Positions 15,271 through 22,676 of a stretch of 49,078 nt of DNA are shown here, in pieces; position 1 is the first letter of the stretch, and the number at the start of each line of letters is the position of its first letter. Under the pieces are notes generated by a model. The model did no database searches. It had not been told where the DNA came from and saw only the letters and a program-made list of their open reading frames with translations. The translations under genes were made by a program, and so were the position numbers. The stretch is from an uncultured Erysipelotrichaceae bacterium (lineage in GTDB: Bacteria; Bacillota_I; Bacilli_A; Erysipelotrichales; Erysipelotrichaceae): contig CAMCSA010000015.1 of the NCBI GenBank assembly GCA_945877405.1, forward strand, positions 1 through 49,078, written 5' to 3'.

Positions 15271-18198
15271 ATGAGAGCAGGACTTGATATCGGATCAACA
15301 ACCATCAAAGGCGTTGTATTGGATGACGATGGTCAGATCATCTGGTCATCCTATGAAAGACACTACAGTCATATACTGGAAAAAACAGAAGAGATGTTAA
15401 GGCAGATCAGTAAAGCTGCAGGGGAGCAGCCATTGATCCTTGGTTTTTCTGGATCTGCAGGCATGGGAATTGCAGAGCATGCTGGAGTACCGTTTGTACA
15501 GGAAGTCTATGCGGAAAGAGTCAGTGCAGTAAAGCTGAATCCGGAAACTGACTGTATCATTGAACTTGGTGGTGAAGACGCCAAGATACTGTTTTTAAGC
15601 GGTGGTATGGAAGTCAGAATGAATGGAAGCTGCGCTGGTGGAACAGGTGCGTTCATTGATCAGATGGCATCACTTCTGAAAATGAAGCCGGATGAAATGG
15701 ATGAGGCAGCACAGAAAGCAGAACGTCAGTATACCATTGCTTCAAGATGTGGCGTATTTGCCAAAACGGATGTACAGCCGTTAATCAACCAGGGTGCTGA
15801 TCATAAGGATATTGCAGCAAGCATTTATCAGGCAGTTGTCAACCAGACGATCACAGGTCTTGCCCAAGGCAGAACCATAACAGGGAATATTCTGTATCTT
15901 GGCGGTCCGCTTACTTTTTCAAAGGCATTACGGGACAGATTTGATGAAACACTTGGTGTCAAAGGGATCTGCCCGGATCATTCCCTGTATTATGTTGCAA
16001 TCGGTGCGGCCTTATACTGTGATCAGCAGATAGATATCGCAATTGTACTTGAAAAAATGAACAGCTATGAATCTGTCGGCTATGCATCCTTACCACCGCT
16101 ATTCAGAAACAGGGATGAATACTGGCAGTTTCATAACAGGCATGCCAAAGCTGCCGTTACTCGTATTCCATTTGATGCATCTGTAAAAAGAATTCATATC
16201 GGTATTGATTCGGGATCCACAACGATCAAGATTGCGGTCATAGATGATGATGGAAATCTGTTATCAGATGACTACCGCAGCAATGATGGCAATCCGGTAC
16301 CGATTGTACGTTCTTTTCTGATGGAACTGTATGAAAAACATCCGGAAGTGATAATCGGCAGTGTAACCTGTACCGGGTATGGGGAAGAACTGATGCGTCA
16401 TGCATTCAACTGTGATTATGGACTTGTAGAAACCGTAGCCCACTTTACTGCAGCATCCCATTTCATGCCAGATGTTGATTTCATCATAGATATCGGTGGT
16501 CAGGATATGAAATGCTTCCGGATTGAAGATGGCGTCATTTCAGATCTGTTTCTTAATGAAGCATGTTCTTCCGGCTGTGGATCATTTCTGCAGACATTTG
16601 CTTCTGCATTAGGGTATGATACACAGGATTTTGCACGTCTTGGACTGTTTGCTGAAAAACCGGTCGATCTTGGTTCCAGGTGTACGGTATTCATGAATTC
16701 ATCCGTTAAACAGGCACAGAAAGATGGTGCATCCATTGAAGCCATCTCTGCAGGTTTGGCCGTTTCGGTTGTCAAAAATGCATTGTATAAAGTCATACGA
16801 TGTGCCAATGTGGAACAGCTTGGCAGAAACATCGTTGTACAGGGTGGTACATTCTACAATGAGGCTGTATTGCGCGCCTTTGAAAAGGAAATGGGTGTCG
16901 AGGTCATCCGTCCGGATATTGCAGGACTGATGGGTGCTTATGGTGCTGCGTTATATGGAAGCAGAAAAGCAAGTAAAGAACATGTATCCTCACTCATCAG
17001 TTATGATGATCTTGTACAGTTCCATCATTCAACATCACAGATTACATGTCAGGGATGTGGCAACCATTGCCAGCTGACAGTCAATACTTTTGCTTCAAGA
17101 CATAAAATGATATCGGGAAACCGTTGTGAAAAGCCGATCACAGGGCATCAGGTTGAACCATCATTGAATCTGTATGCCTATAAGCAGAAAAAACTGCTTG
17201 GATACAGTCAGATTCATGTTCCTTCCAAAGTGAAGATCGGGATACCACTTGTTCTTAACATGTACGAACTGCTTCCATTCTGGCATACATTCTTTACGGT
17301 ACTTGGTTTTGATGTTGTCGTATCACCATTATCCAATCAGCAGATCTATGCGATGGGAACTTCCACAATTCCATCAGATACGGCATGTTTCCCGGCAAAA
17401 CTTACCCATGGCCATATCGCATGGTTACAGAAACAGGATGTTGATCATATTTTCTATCCATGCATGTCATATAACGTGGATGAAGGGCTTGGAGATAATC
17501 ACTACAACTGCCCGATTGTTGCCTACTATCCGGAAAATATCAGAGATAATATGGATGGTATGAATGAATCCTATTTCCTGGAACCGTTTCTGGATTTGTC
17601 AGATCGGGAAAAGCTGATGAGTCACCTGTGTGATTATATGAAAGAACACTTCCCATACCTGCATCGCTCCAGAATCATGCATGCAGTGAATCTGGCATAT
17701 CAGGAATATGAGAATTATATGCAGGATGTCCGTTGTCAGGCAGATCGTATCATTCACGAAGCAAGAAGACAGGGAAAACACATCATCGTACTTGCGGGAA
17801 GGCCATATCACGTTGATCCTCTGATCAATCATGGTATTGATACAATGATTACAAAATATCATGCAGCGGTAATAACAGAAGACTCCATATCATGGAAAAT
17901 GAAAAAGATGGAAACATCGGTACTCAACCAGTGGAGCTATCATGCACGACTGTATGCTGCTGCAAGATACTGTACAACCCAGATGGATATGGATCTGATT
18001 CAGCTTGTATCTTTTGGTTGTGGACTGGATGCCATTACTGCAGATGAAACTTCTTCAATCCTACATGCAGGCAATAAGCTGTATACGCAGATCAAGATTG
18101 ATGAAATTACGAATCCTGGTGCAGTCAATATCAGAATCCGCTCTTTATTTGCGGCTGTGCAGGAAAGGAAGGAATCCCATGAAAGAAACCGGTTTTGA
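15271..18198 (+). CDS. Large tandem BcrA/BadF-type CoA-dehydratase activase with DUF2229 region
   Basis: A 975-residue protein holding two ATPase modules of the ASKHA fold. Module 1 begins GLDIGSTTIKG and carries Cys ligands at C121 (GSCAGGTG) and C160 (SRCGVF), as expected for the [4Fe-4S] bridged by an activase dimer. Module 2 begins near residue 311 (GIDSGSTTIK) with C432/C436 and C471. A further Cys set (593, 596, 600, 619) opens the DUF2229-type C-terminal part. Such archerases couple ATP hydrolysis to very low-potential electron transfer into 2-hydroxyacyl-CoA dehydratases or double-cubane-cluster proteins. Its partner is the next gene (20-nt overlap). Substrate unknown; oxygen-sensitive by family. 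Confidence 0.88.
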   Translation: MRAGLDIGSTTIKGVVLDDDGQIIWSSYERHYSHILEKTEEMLRQISKAAGEQPLILGFSGSAGMGIAEHAGVPFVQEVYAERVSAVKLNPETDCIIELGGEDAKILFLSGGMEVRMNGSCAGGTGAFIDQMASLLKMKPDEMDEAAQKAERQYTIASRCGVFAKTDVQPLINQGADHKDIAASIYQAVVNQTITGLAQGRTITGNILYLGGPLTFSKALRDRFDETLGVKGICPDHSLYYVAIGAALYCDQQIDIAIVLEKMNSYESVGYASLPPLFRNRDEYWQFHNRHAKAAVTRIPFDASVKRIHIGIDSGSTTIKIAVIDDDGNLLSDDYRSNDGNPVPIVRSFLMELYEKHPEVIIGSVTCTGYGEELMRHAFNCDYGLVETVAHFTAASHFMPDVDFIIDIGGQDMKCFRIEDGVISDLFLNEACSSGCGSFLQTFASALGYDTQDFARLGLFAEKPVDLGSRCTVFMNSSVKQAQKDGASIEAISAGLAVSVVKNALYKVIRCANVEQLGRNIVVQGGTFYNEAVLRAFEKEMGVEVIRPDIAGLMGAYGAALYGSRKASKEHVSSLISYDDLVQFHHSTSQITCQGCGNHCQLTVNTFASRHKMISGNRCEKPITGHQVEPSLNLYAYKQKKLLGYSQIHVPSKVKIGIPLVLNMYELLPFWHTFFTVLGFDVVVSPLSNQQIYAMGTSTIPSDTACFPAKLTHGHIAWLQKQDVDHIFYPCMSYNVDEGLGDNHYNCPIVAYYPENIRDNMDGMNESYFLEPFLDLSDREKLMSHLCDYMKEHFPYLHRSRIMHAVNLAYQEYENYMQDVRCQADRIIHEARRQGKHIIVLAGRPYHVDPLINHGIDTMITKYHAAVITEDSISWKMKKMETSVLNQWSYHARLYAAARYCTTQMDMDLIQLVSFGCGLDAITADETSSILHAGNKLYTQIKIDEITNPGAVNIRIRSLFAAVQERKESHERNRF

Positions 18199-19420
18199 AA
18201 TGAAAGATGTGAAAGAGTATACGATTCTTGTACCAAATATGGCATTCAATCAGTTTACACTGATTCAGGCAGCGCTTCTTTCAGAAGGGTATCATGTCGA
18301 GCTGCTTTCAACCGCTTCAGCTGAAGTTGCTCAGATGGGATTGCAGTACGTTCACAATGACACGTGTTATCCGGCAGTGCTGATCATCGGACAGTTTATT
18401 GAAGCATTGCGCAGTGGCAGATATGATCCTGATTCCACCGCACTTGCGATCACTCAGTCCGGTGGAGGGTGTCGGGCATCCAATTACATTAAACTGTTAC
18501 GCAAAGCGCTTGACCAGGCTGGCTTTCACCAGATTCCTGTTCTTTCCTTTAACTTTTCGGGTTTGGAAAAAGACATGAGTCTGAAACTGACACCAAAGCT
18601 GATCGGAAAACTTGTTGCTGCAGTGGAATATGGAGATCTGATTGACGGTCTGTATCATGAATGTAAAGCATATGAAATCAATGAAGGTGATGCTCGGAAT
18701 AAGACTGTGGAATGGCTGGATCAGGTATCTTCATGGCTGCTGGAAGAAAAGAACTTTCATATTCATGATATGAAAAAGATGTTTCCTGCCATTGTAAAAG
18801 ATTTTACAAGAGTGCCAATAAAGCGTACGGAAAAGCTGAAGGTTGGAATTGTTGGAGAAATTTATGTCAAGTTTTCGCCGATCGGCAACCGTGATCTTGT
18901 CCATTTCCTCGAACAGCAGGATTGTGAAGTCAGGCTTCCTGGATTAATGGGGTACATTGAATACTGCATCGCCAATATGAAACTCGACAGTGATTTCTAT
19001 GGAATGAAACCGATGCTGGGAAAGATCTGTGATCAGATTCTATCGATTGTCGATGGTCTTGGGACAACGGCTTCCGATGCACTCAAAAGTGAAGGATTTC
19101 ATGGAGAAAGTTCATTTCGGGAAATCATGGAAAAACCGGAAGGTATCCTTTCACTTGGTGTGAAAATGGGTGAAGGATGGTTGTTGACAGCGGAAATGAT
19201 TGAGCTGATCGAAAGTGGGTTCACCAATATCGTCTGTGCTCAGCCATTTGGCTGTCTGCCGAATCATATCGCAGGAAAAGGAGTCATCCGAAGAATCCGT
19301 GAAAAGTATCCACAGGCAAATATTACAGCAGTTGACTATGATCCATCTTCCACAAAAGTCAATCAGGAAAACAGGATCAGACTGATGCTTGCGGTAGGTA
19401 AAGAGAATCTGCAAAAATAA
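18179..19420 (+). CDS. 2-hydroxyacyl-CoA dehydratase D-component-like protein
   Basis: A 413-residue HgdB/BcrC-like protein, the electron-receiving partner of the preceding activase. Three Cys fit cluster ligands: C63 (NDTCYPAV), C98 (SGGGCRASNY) and C359 (QPFGCLPNH). ATG 18179 follows GGAAAGGAAGG at good spacing and overlaps the activase end by 20 nt; the frame stays open upstream but without a ribosome site. In other Bacillota and clostridia activase and this part are often one polypeptide of about 1400 residues; here they are two genes. No second dehydratase subunit, CoA-transferase or hydroxyacyl dehydrogenase is adjacent, so a fermentation role cannot be assumed. Confidence 0.85.
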   Translation: MKETGFEMKDVKEYTILVPNMAFNQFTLIQAALLSEGYHVELLSTASAEVAQMGLQYVHNDTCYPAVLIIGQFIEALRSGRYDPDSTALAITQSGGGCRASNYIKLLRKALDQAGFHQIPVLSFNFSGLEKDMSLKLTPKLIGKLVAAVEYGDLIDGLYHECKAYEINEGDARNKTVEWLDQVSSWLLEEKNFHIHDMKKMFPAIVKDFTRVPIKRTEKLKVGIVGEIYVKFSPIGNRDLVHFLEQQDCEVRLPGLMGYIEYCIANMKLDSDFYGMKPMLGKICDQILSIVDGLGTTASDALKSEGFHGESSFREIMEKPEGILSLGVKMGEGWLLTAEMIELIESGFTNIVCAQPFGCLPNHIAGKGVIRRIREKYPQANITAVDYDPSSTKVNQENRIRLMLAVGKENLQK

Positions 19421-19441
19421 AAAGAGCGTGAGCTCTTTTTC
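19419..19441. terminator. Bidirectional terminator between convergent units
   Basis: AAAAAGAGC and GCTCTTTTT flank the 4-nt loop GTGA. A-run and T-run serve both the plus-strand archerase genes and the minus-strand ABC genes. Confidence 0.88.
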
Positions 19442-19449
19442 ATATGGAT

Positions 19450-20256
19450 TTATCTTGTCAGGAGTGCCTGATCGTTACTGAATTCTTCTCCGGCAACTTC
19501 AGAAAATTTACGCATCAGATCATCAACTGTCAGCTTCTTTTTGTCTTCTTTGGCAGCTTCGAAGATGATTCTGCCTTCATACATCATGATCAGACGGTTT
19601 CCTGTAGCTATCGCATCTTTCATGTTGTGAGTGACCATCAAGGCTGTCAGATGCTGATCAGCAACGATCTGTTTTGTAATATCCAGAACTTTTTTTGCTG
19701 TTTTCGGATCCAGTGCAGCGGTATGTTCATCCAGAAGCAGCAGTTTTGGATTCTGGTAAGAAGCCATCAGAAGTGTGACTGCCTGACGCTGACCACCGGA
19801 AAGAAGGCCGACTTTCTGTGTGATGCGATCTTCCAGTCCAAGTCCTAAAATCTTTAATGACTCTCTGTAGTTTTCTGCTTCTTTTTTTGTAAAGCCCCAA
19901 CGCAGAGAACGTGGTTTTCCACGTCTTGCGGCAAGCGCCAGGTTTTCTCCGATCTGCAGATCCGGTGCAGTTCCCATCATCGGATCCTGGAATACTCTGC
20001 CGATATATGGTGCACGCTTGAAGTCCGGTAAACCGGTAATATTGTTGCCATCAACAAGGATTGCACCTGAATCAACAGGCCATACACCTGCAATCGCATT
20101 CAGCATCGTAGATTTGCCAGCGCCATTACCACCGATGACAGTGACAAAGTCACCTTCTTCCATGGTCAGATTCAGATCTTTTAAAACATGCTTTTCATTG
20201 ATTGTTCCAGCATTGAATGTCTTATTGACATTTTTCAATTCCAGCATTGCACACAT
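19450..20256 (-). CDS. ABC transporter ATPase, TrpXYZ/COG1101 type
   Basis: A 268-residue ABC ATPase. Walker A is GGNGAGKST, the signature is LLSGGQRQA, Walker B is LLLLDEHTAALD and the switch His is in MVTHNMKDA. The DEHTAALDPKTA pattern and the partners place it in the COG1101 group that works with COG4120 permeases and COG2984 binding proteins; streptococcal members import tryptophan. Start ATG 20256 follows the permease stop by 1 nt, with AAGGAGG inside the permease end. The longer open frame upstream overlaps the permease and is not needed. The solute is not settled by sequence. Confidence 0.88.
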   Translation of the reverse strand: MCAMLELKNVNKTFNAGTINEKHVLKDLNLTMEEGDFVTVIGGNGAGKSTMLNAIAGVWPVDSGAILVDGNNITGLPDFKRAPYIGRVFQDPMMGTAPDLQIGENLALAARRGKPRSLRWGFTKKEAENYRESLKILGLGLEDRITQKVGLLSGGQRQAVTLLMASYQNPKLLLLDEHTAALDPKTAKKVLDITKQIVADQHLTALMVTHNMKDAIATGNRLIMMYEGRIIFEAAKEDKKKLTVDDLMRKFSEVAGEEFSNDQALLTR

Positions 20257-20257
20257 A

Positions 20258-21214
20258 TTACCTGACCTCCTTGAGCGAATTCTTTCCTGCTTTTTTGAAA
20301 GAGGCATGGGATACGGATTGCAGATATGGTACTGCAAGGAAGATAACGACGATGATTGCTGTCATCAGCTTCAGCATGTTGGAATTGATCTTCAGCCATA
20401 AAGCTACACAGACTACAAGGTAGTAGATGATACCACCGGATACGACAGATAACAGTCTGCCATAGAAGTTCATTCTTTTTTTCAGCAGCATCTCGCCGAA
20501 TACTTCACCGACAATGACAGCCGCAAGACCGATGACAATCGCACCTCGACCCATGTTGATATCTGCAAATCCCTGATACTGCGCCATTAAGCCGCCAGAG
20601 AAGGCAACAAGGGCATTGGATAAGGCTAGACCAATGACTTTCATTGAATTGATGTTGATGCCAAGCGCTTTGGACATATCCGGGTTATTACCGGTTGCAC
20701 GCATGGCAGAACCGTGTTCAGTACCAAAATACCAGTAAAGAGCAGATACAAGAGCAACCGCAATGATGACACCTGTGATCAAAGCGGCATTGATATAACG
20801 GGAAGAAACTGCCAGAACATAACGGTCAACACTGACTGCCTTGTTTGCGGAAAATCCCATGATCGCAAGATTGATGGAATACAGAGCAAACTGTGTCAGA
20901 ATTCCGGAAAGAATGGCAGGGATACCAAGACGGGTGTGAAGGATGCCTGTAGTCAGTCCTGCAAGTAATCCGGCAACGGATGCGGCAGCTAGGGCAATCC
21001 AGCAGTTTGTACCACTTGTAATCAGCATGACAGCTACTGCACCACCTGTAGTAAAGGAACCATCTACAGTCAGATCCGCAATATCCAGCATGCGGAATGT
21101 AATATAAACACCAAGTGCCATGATACCCCAGATCATACCCTGAGCGATACCGGATGGGAATGTTCCAAGCAGTGTCATGACATTCAGACCCCCACGGGCC
21201 AGTAATATATGCAT
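20258..21214 (-). CDS. ABC transporter permease, TrpXYZ/COG4120 type
   Basis: A 318-residue inner-membrane permease with about eight to nine hydrophobic segments. ITFRMLDIADLTVDGSFTTG near the N-terminus and RATGNNPDMSKALGIN are family hallmarks shared with branched-chain-like permeases. ATG 21214 has GGAGG 9 nt upstream; MTLLGTF (21178) would be a shorter alternative. It lies between the binding-protein gene and the ATPase, in the standard order. A GC-rich hairpin in the gap before it may lower its expression relative to the binding protein. Confidence 0.9.
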   Translation of the reverse strand: MHILLARGGLNVMTLLGTFPSGIAQGMIWGIMALGVYITFRMLDIADLTVDGSFTTGGAVAVMLITSGTNCWIALAAASVAGLLAGLTTGILHTRLGIPAILSGILTQFALYSINLAIMGFSANKAVSVDRYVLAVSSRYINAALITGVIIAVALVSALYWYFGTEHGSAMRATGNNPDMSKALGININSMKVIGLALSNALVAFSGGLMAQYQGFADINMGRGAIVIGLAAVIVGEVFGEMLLKKRMNFYGRLLSVVSGGIIYYLVVCVALWLKINSNMLKLMTAIIVVIFLAVPYLQSVSHASFKKAGKNSLKEVR

Positions 21215-21233
21215 TTACTTTACCTCCATGTTC

Positions 21234-21260
21234 AACAGAAAGGGCATCGGGAAGATGCCC
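21234..21260 (-). terminator. Hairpin between binding-protein and permease genes
   Basis: GGGCATC and GATGCCC flank a 5-nt loop. On the minus strand TTTCTGTT follows. This is too weak a T run for full termination, so partial termination or mRNA 3' protection is likely, giving more binding protein than permease. Confidence 0.55.
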
Positions 21261-21281
21261 ATACAATGCTATTGTAAACTT

Positions 21282-22277
21282 TTATTCAGCTGCTGTATAG
21301 TCAGATGGTACTGTAATACCAAGCTTTTCACAACGTGCTGCATCATATTTCTTGACAGGGGCACCGTAGTATTCAACCGGCATTTCGGAAACTTTTGCTT
21401 CACCACTCAGAATCTTTTCAGCCATCTTGGCTGTTGTTACACCAAGTTCATAGTAGGAGATGGAAAGAGTAGCGATACCACAACCTGTCATGATTCCTTC
21501 TTCACCAGCAATGATCGGTACACCTGCCTGAGAAGCGACAGCGTCAATTGCTTCCGTGCAGGATGCTGCTGTGTTATCTGTCGGGATATAAAGCGCATCG
21601 CTTTCTGCACATGCAGTTGCTGTTACCTGAGATACATCGTTGGAGTCAGCAAATGTATAAGCTGTTACAGTCTTTCCTGCCTTTTCCAGTTCAGCCTGAA
21701 CAACCTTTGCCTGATAAACGGAGTTCGGTTCACCTGAACAGTAGAGAATACCGATGTTCTTTGCTTCTGGAATCAGTTCATCAAACATGGCTGCCTGCTG
21801 ATCTAATGGGGCAAGGTCGGATGTTCCGGATACGTTTGTTCCGACTGTTCCATCAAAGTCAGCGATATCAAGTGCGGTACCATATTCTGTAACAGAAGTA
21901 CCTAATACCGGAATTGTGGATGTTGCGGAAGATGCTGCCTGTAAAGCTGCAGTTGCATTTGCCAGAATCAGATCTACTTCTTCATTGACAAGAGAAGTAG
22001 CGATGGAAGAGCATGTAGCTGCTTCACCGGCTGCATTCTGAATGTTGAAGTTTTCATCAGTCAGGCCAAGGTCTGCTTTCAGTGTTTCAACAAAGCCCTG
22101 TGTAGCTGCATCCAGTGCCGGATGAGTAACAAGCTGGATGACACCAATCATCAGATCACTGTTGTCCTTTGTGGAAGTGGTGGAAGTTGGTGTGGAAGCT
22201 GCAGAGCCTCCGACAGAACATCCTGCCATAGTGGCAGCAAGGCCAAGTGCTGCCATCCTCTTCATAATTTGTTTCAT
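21282..22277 (-). CDS. ABC transporter substrate-binding lipoprotein (COG2984, TrpX-like)
   Basis: A 331-residue lipoprotein. A basic start and hydrophobic segment end in the lipobox-like TMAGC (Cys at residue 20), followed by a Ser/Thr-rich linker and a two-lobed periplasmic-binding fold starting MIGVIQLVTHPALDAATQGF. This motif and the VPVLGTSVTEYG-type middle are typical of COG2984. It is the first gene of the minus-strand operon, with AAAGGAG 7 nt before the ATG and a good promoter. Solute: an aromatic amino acid by family precedent in streptococci; unproved here. Confidence 0.9.
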   Translation of the reverse strand: MKQIMKRMAALGLAATMAGCSVGGSAASTPTSTTSTKDNSDLMIGVIQLVTHPALDAATQGFVETLKADLGLTDENFNIQNAAGEAATCSSIATSLVNEEVDLILANATAALQAASSATSTIPVLGTSVTEYGTALDIADFDGTVGTNVSGTSDLAPLDQQAAMFDELIPEAKNIGILYCSGEPNSVYQAKVVQAELEKAGKTVTAYTFADSNDVSQVTATACAESDALYIPTDNTAASCTEAIDAVASQAGVPIIAGEEGIMTGCGIATLSISYYELGVTTAKMAEKILSGEAKVSEMPVEYYGAPVKKYDAARCEKLGITVPSDYTAAE

Positions 22278-22315
22278 TTTTTACACTCCTTTGTAATATT
22301 TTTCAGATATGTCTA

Positions 22316-22344
22316 ATTCTATTCCTTTTCAGTTGTGCACGCAA
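22316..22344 (-). promoter_or_regulatory. Promoter of the TrpXYZ-like operon, with overlapping dyad
   Basis: On the minus strand TTGCGT (22344-22339) and TAGAAT (22321-22316) are 17 nt apart. A dyad (GTTG...CAAC around GTGCAC, 22332-22345) overlaps the -35 and could be an operator. Confidence 0.6.
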
Positions 22345-22387
22345 CGAAAACATTTCTGTTTCTCTGTAAATCATAAAAAATACAATG

Positions 22388-22412
22388 AAAATGAAAAACA
22401 TGTTTTCATTTT
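22388..22412. repeat. 10-bp inverted repeat in the divergent intergenic region
   Basis: AAAATGAAAA and TTTTCATTTT flank a 5-nt centre. The repeat overlaps the likely alaS -35 and lies about 45 nt upstream of the ABC operon -35, so it could be a shared operator. Confidence 0.5.
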
Positions 22413-22430
22413 GATAAAACGTGGTAAGAT
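22403..22430 (+). promoter_or_regulatory. Possible promoter of the alaS T-box transcript
   Basis: TTTTCA (22403-22408) and TAAGAT (22425-22430) are 16 nt apart, just before the T-box leader. The match is moderate. Confidence 0.45.
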
Positions 22431-22436
22431 ATAGCA

Positions 22437-22653
22437 GAAAACGAAGAAAAAGACGAGTAGTACGGTTGACGTTGCTCAGAGAGAGGGATCAGGTGAAAGC
22501 CCTTGAACCAATGCCGTATGAAGCTGCTTTGGAGTGCAGCCAATCCCTGCCGCAGATCTGCGTTACAGATACAATTAAGGTGCATGTACATACTGTACAT
22601 GAATCAGGATGGTACCGCGTATATTACGTTCCTGTTAGCAGGAACGTTTTTTA
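22437..22653 (+). promoter_or_regulatory. T-box riboswitch (alanine) before alaS
   Basis: The leader has the T-box core AGGATGGTACCGCG (22606-22619), in which UGGU can pair with the ACCA end of uncharged tRNA-Ala. The Stem I AGAGAG bulge is near 22479. The specifier region reads GAA-GCT-GCT, alanine codons in either register. It ends in a strong terminator (22626-22653, ACGTTCCTG/CAGGAACGT plus T run) that competes with the antiterminator. Uncharged tRNA-Ala would therefore raise alaS transcription. Confidence 0.93.
22626..22653 (+). terminator. Regulated terminator of the alaS T-box
   Basis: A 9-bp perfect stem with loop TTAG and a run of six T residues. It is the OFF state of the T-box. 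Confidence 0.92.
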
Positions 22654-22676
22654 TTGTTGATGGAGGTTAAAAACTT

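Noticed and set aside
15271-19420. Archerase pair as a frameshifted single gene
   Set aside because: The second gene has its own well-placed ribosome site and a normal start, so it is a natural two-gene form.
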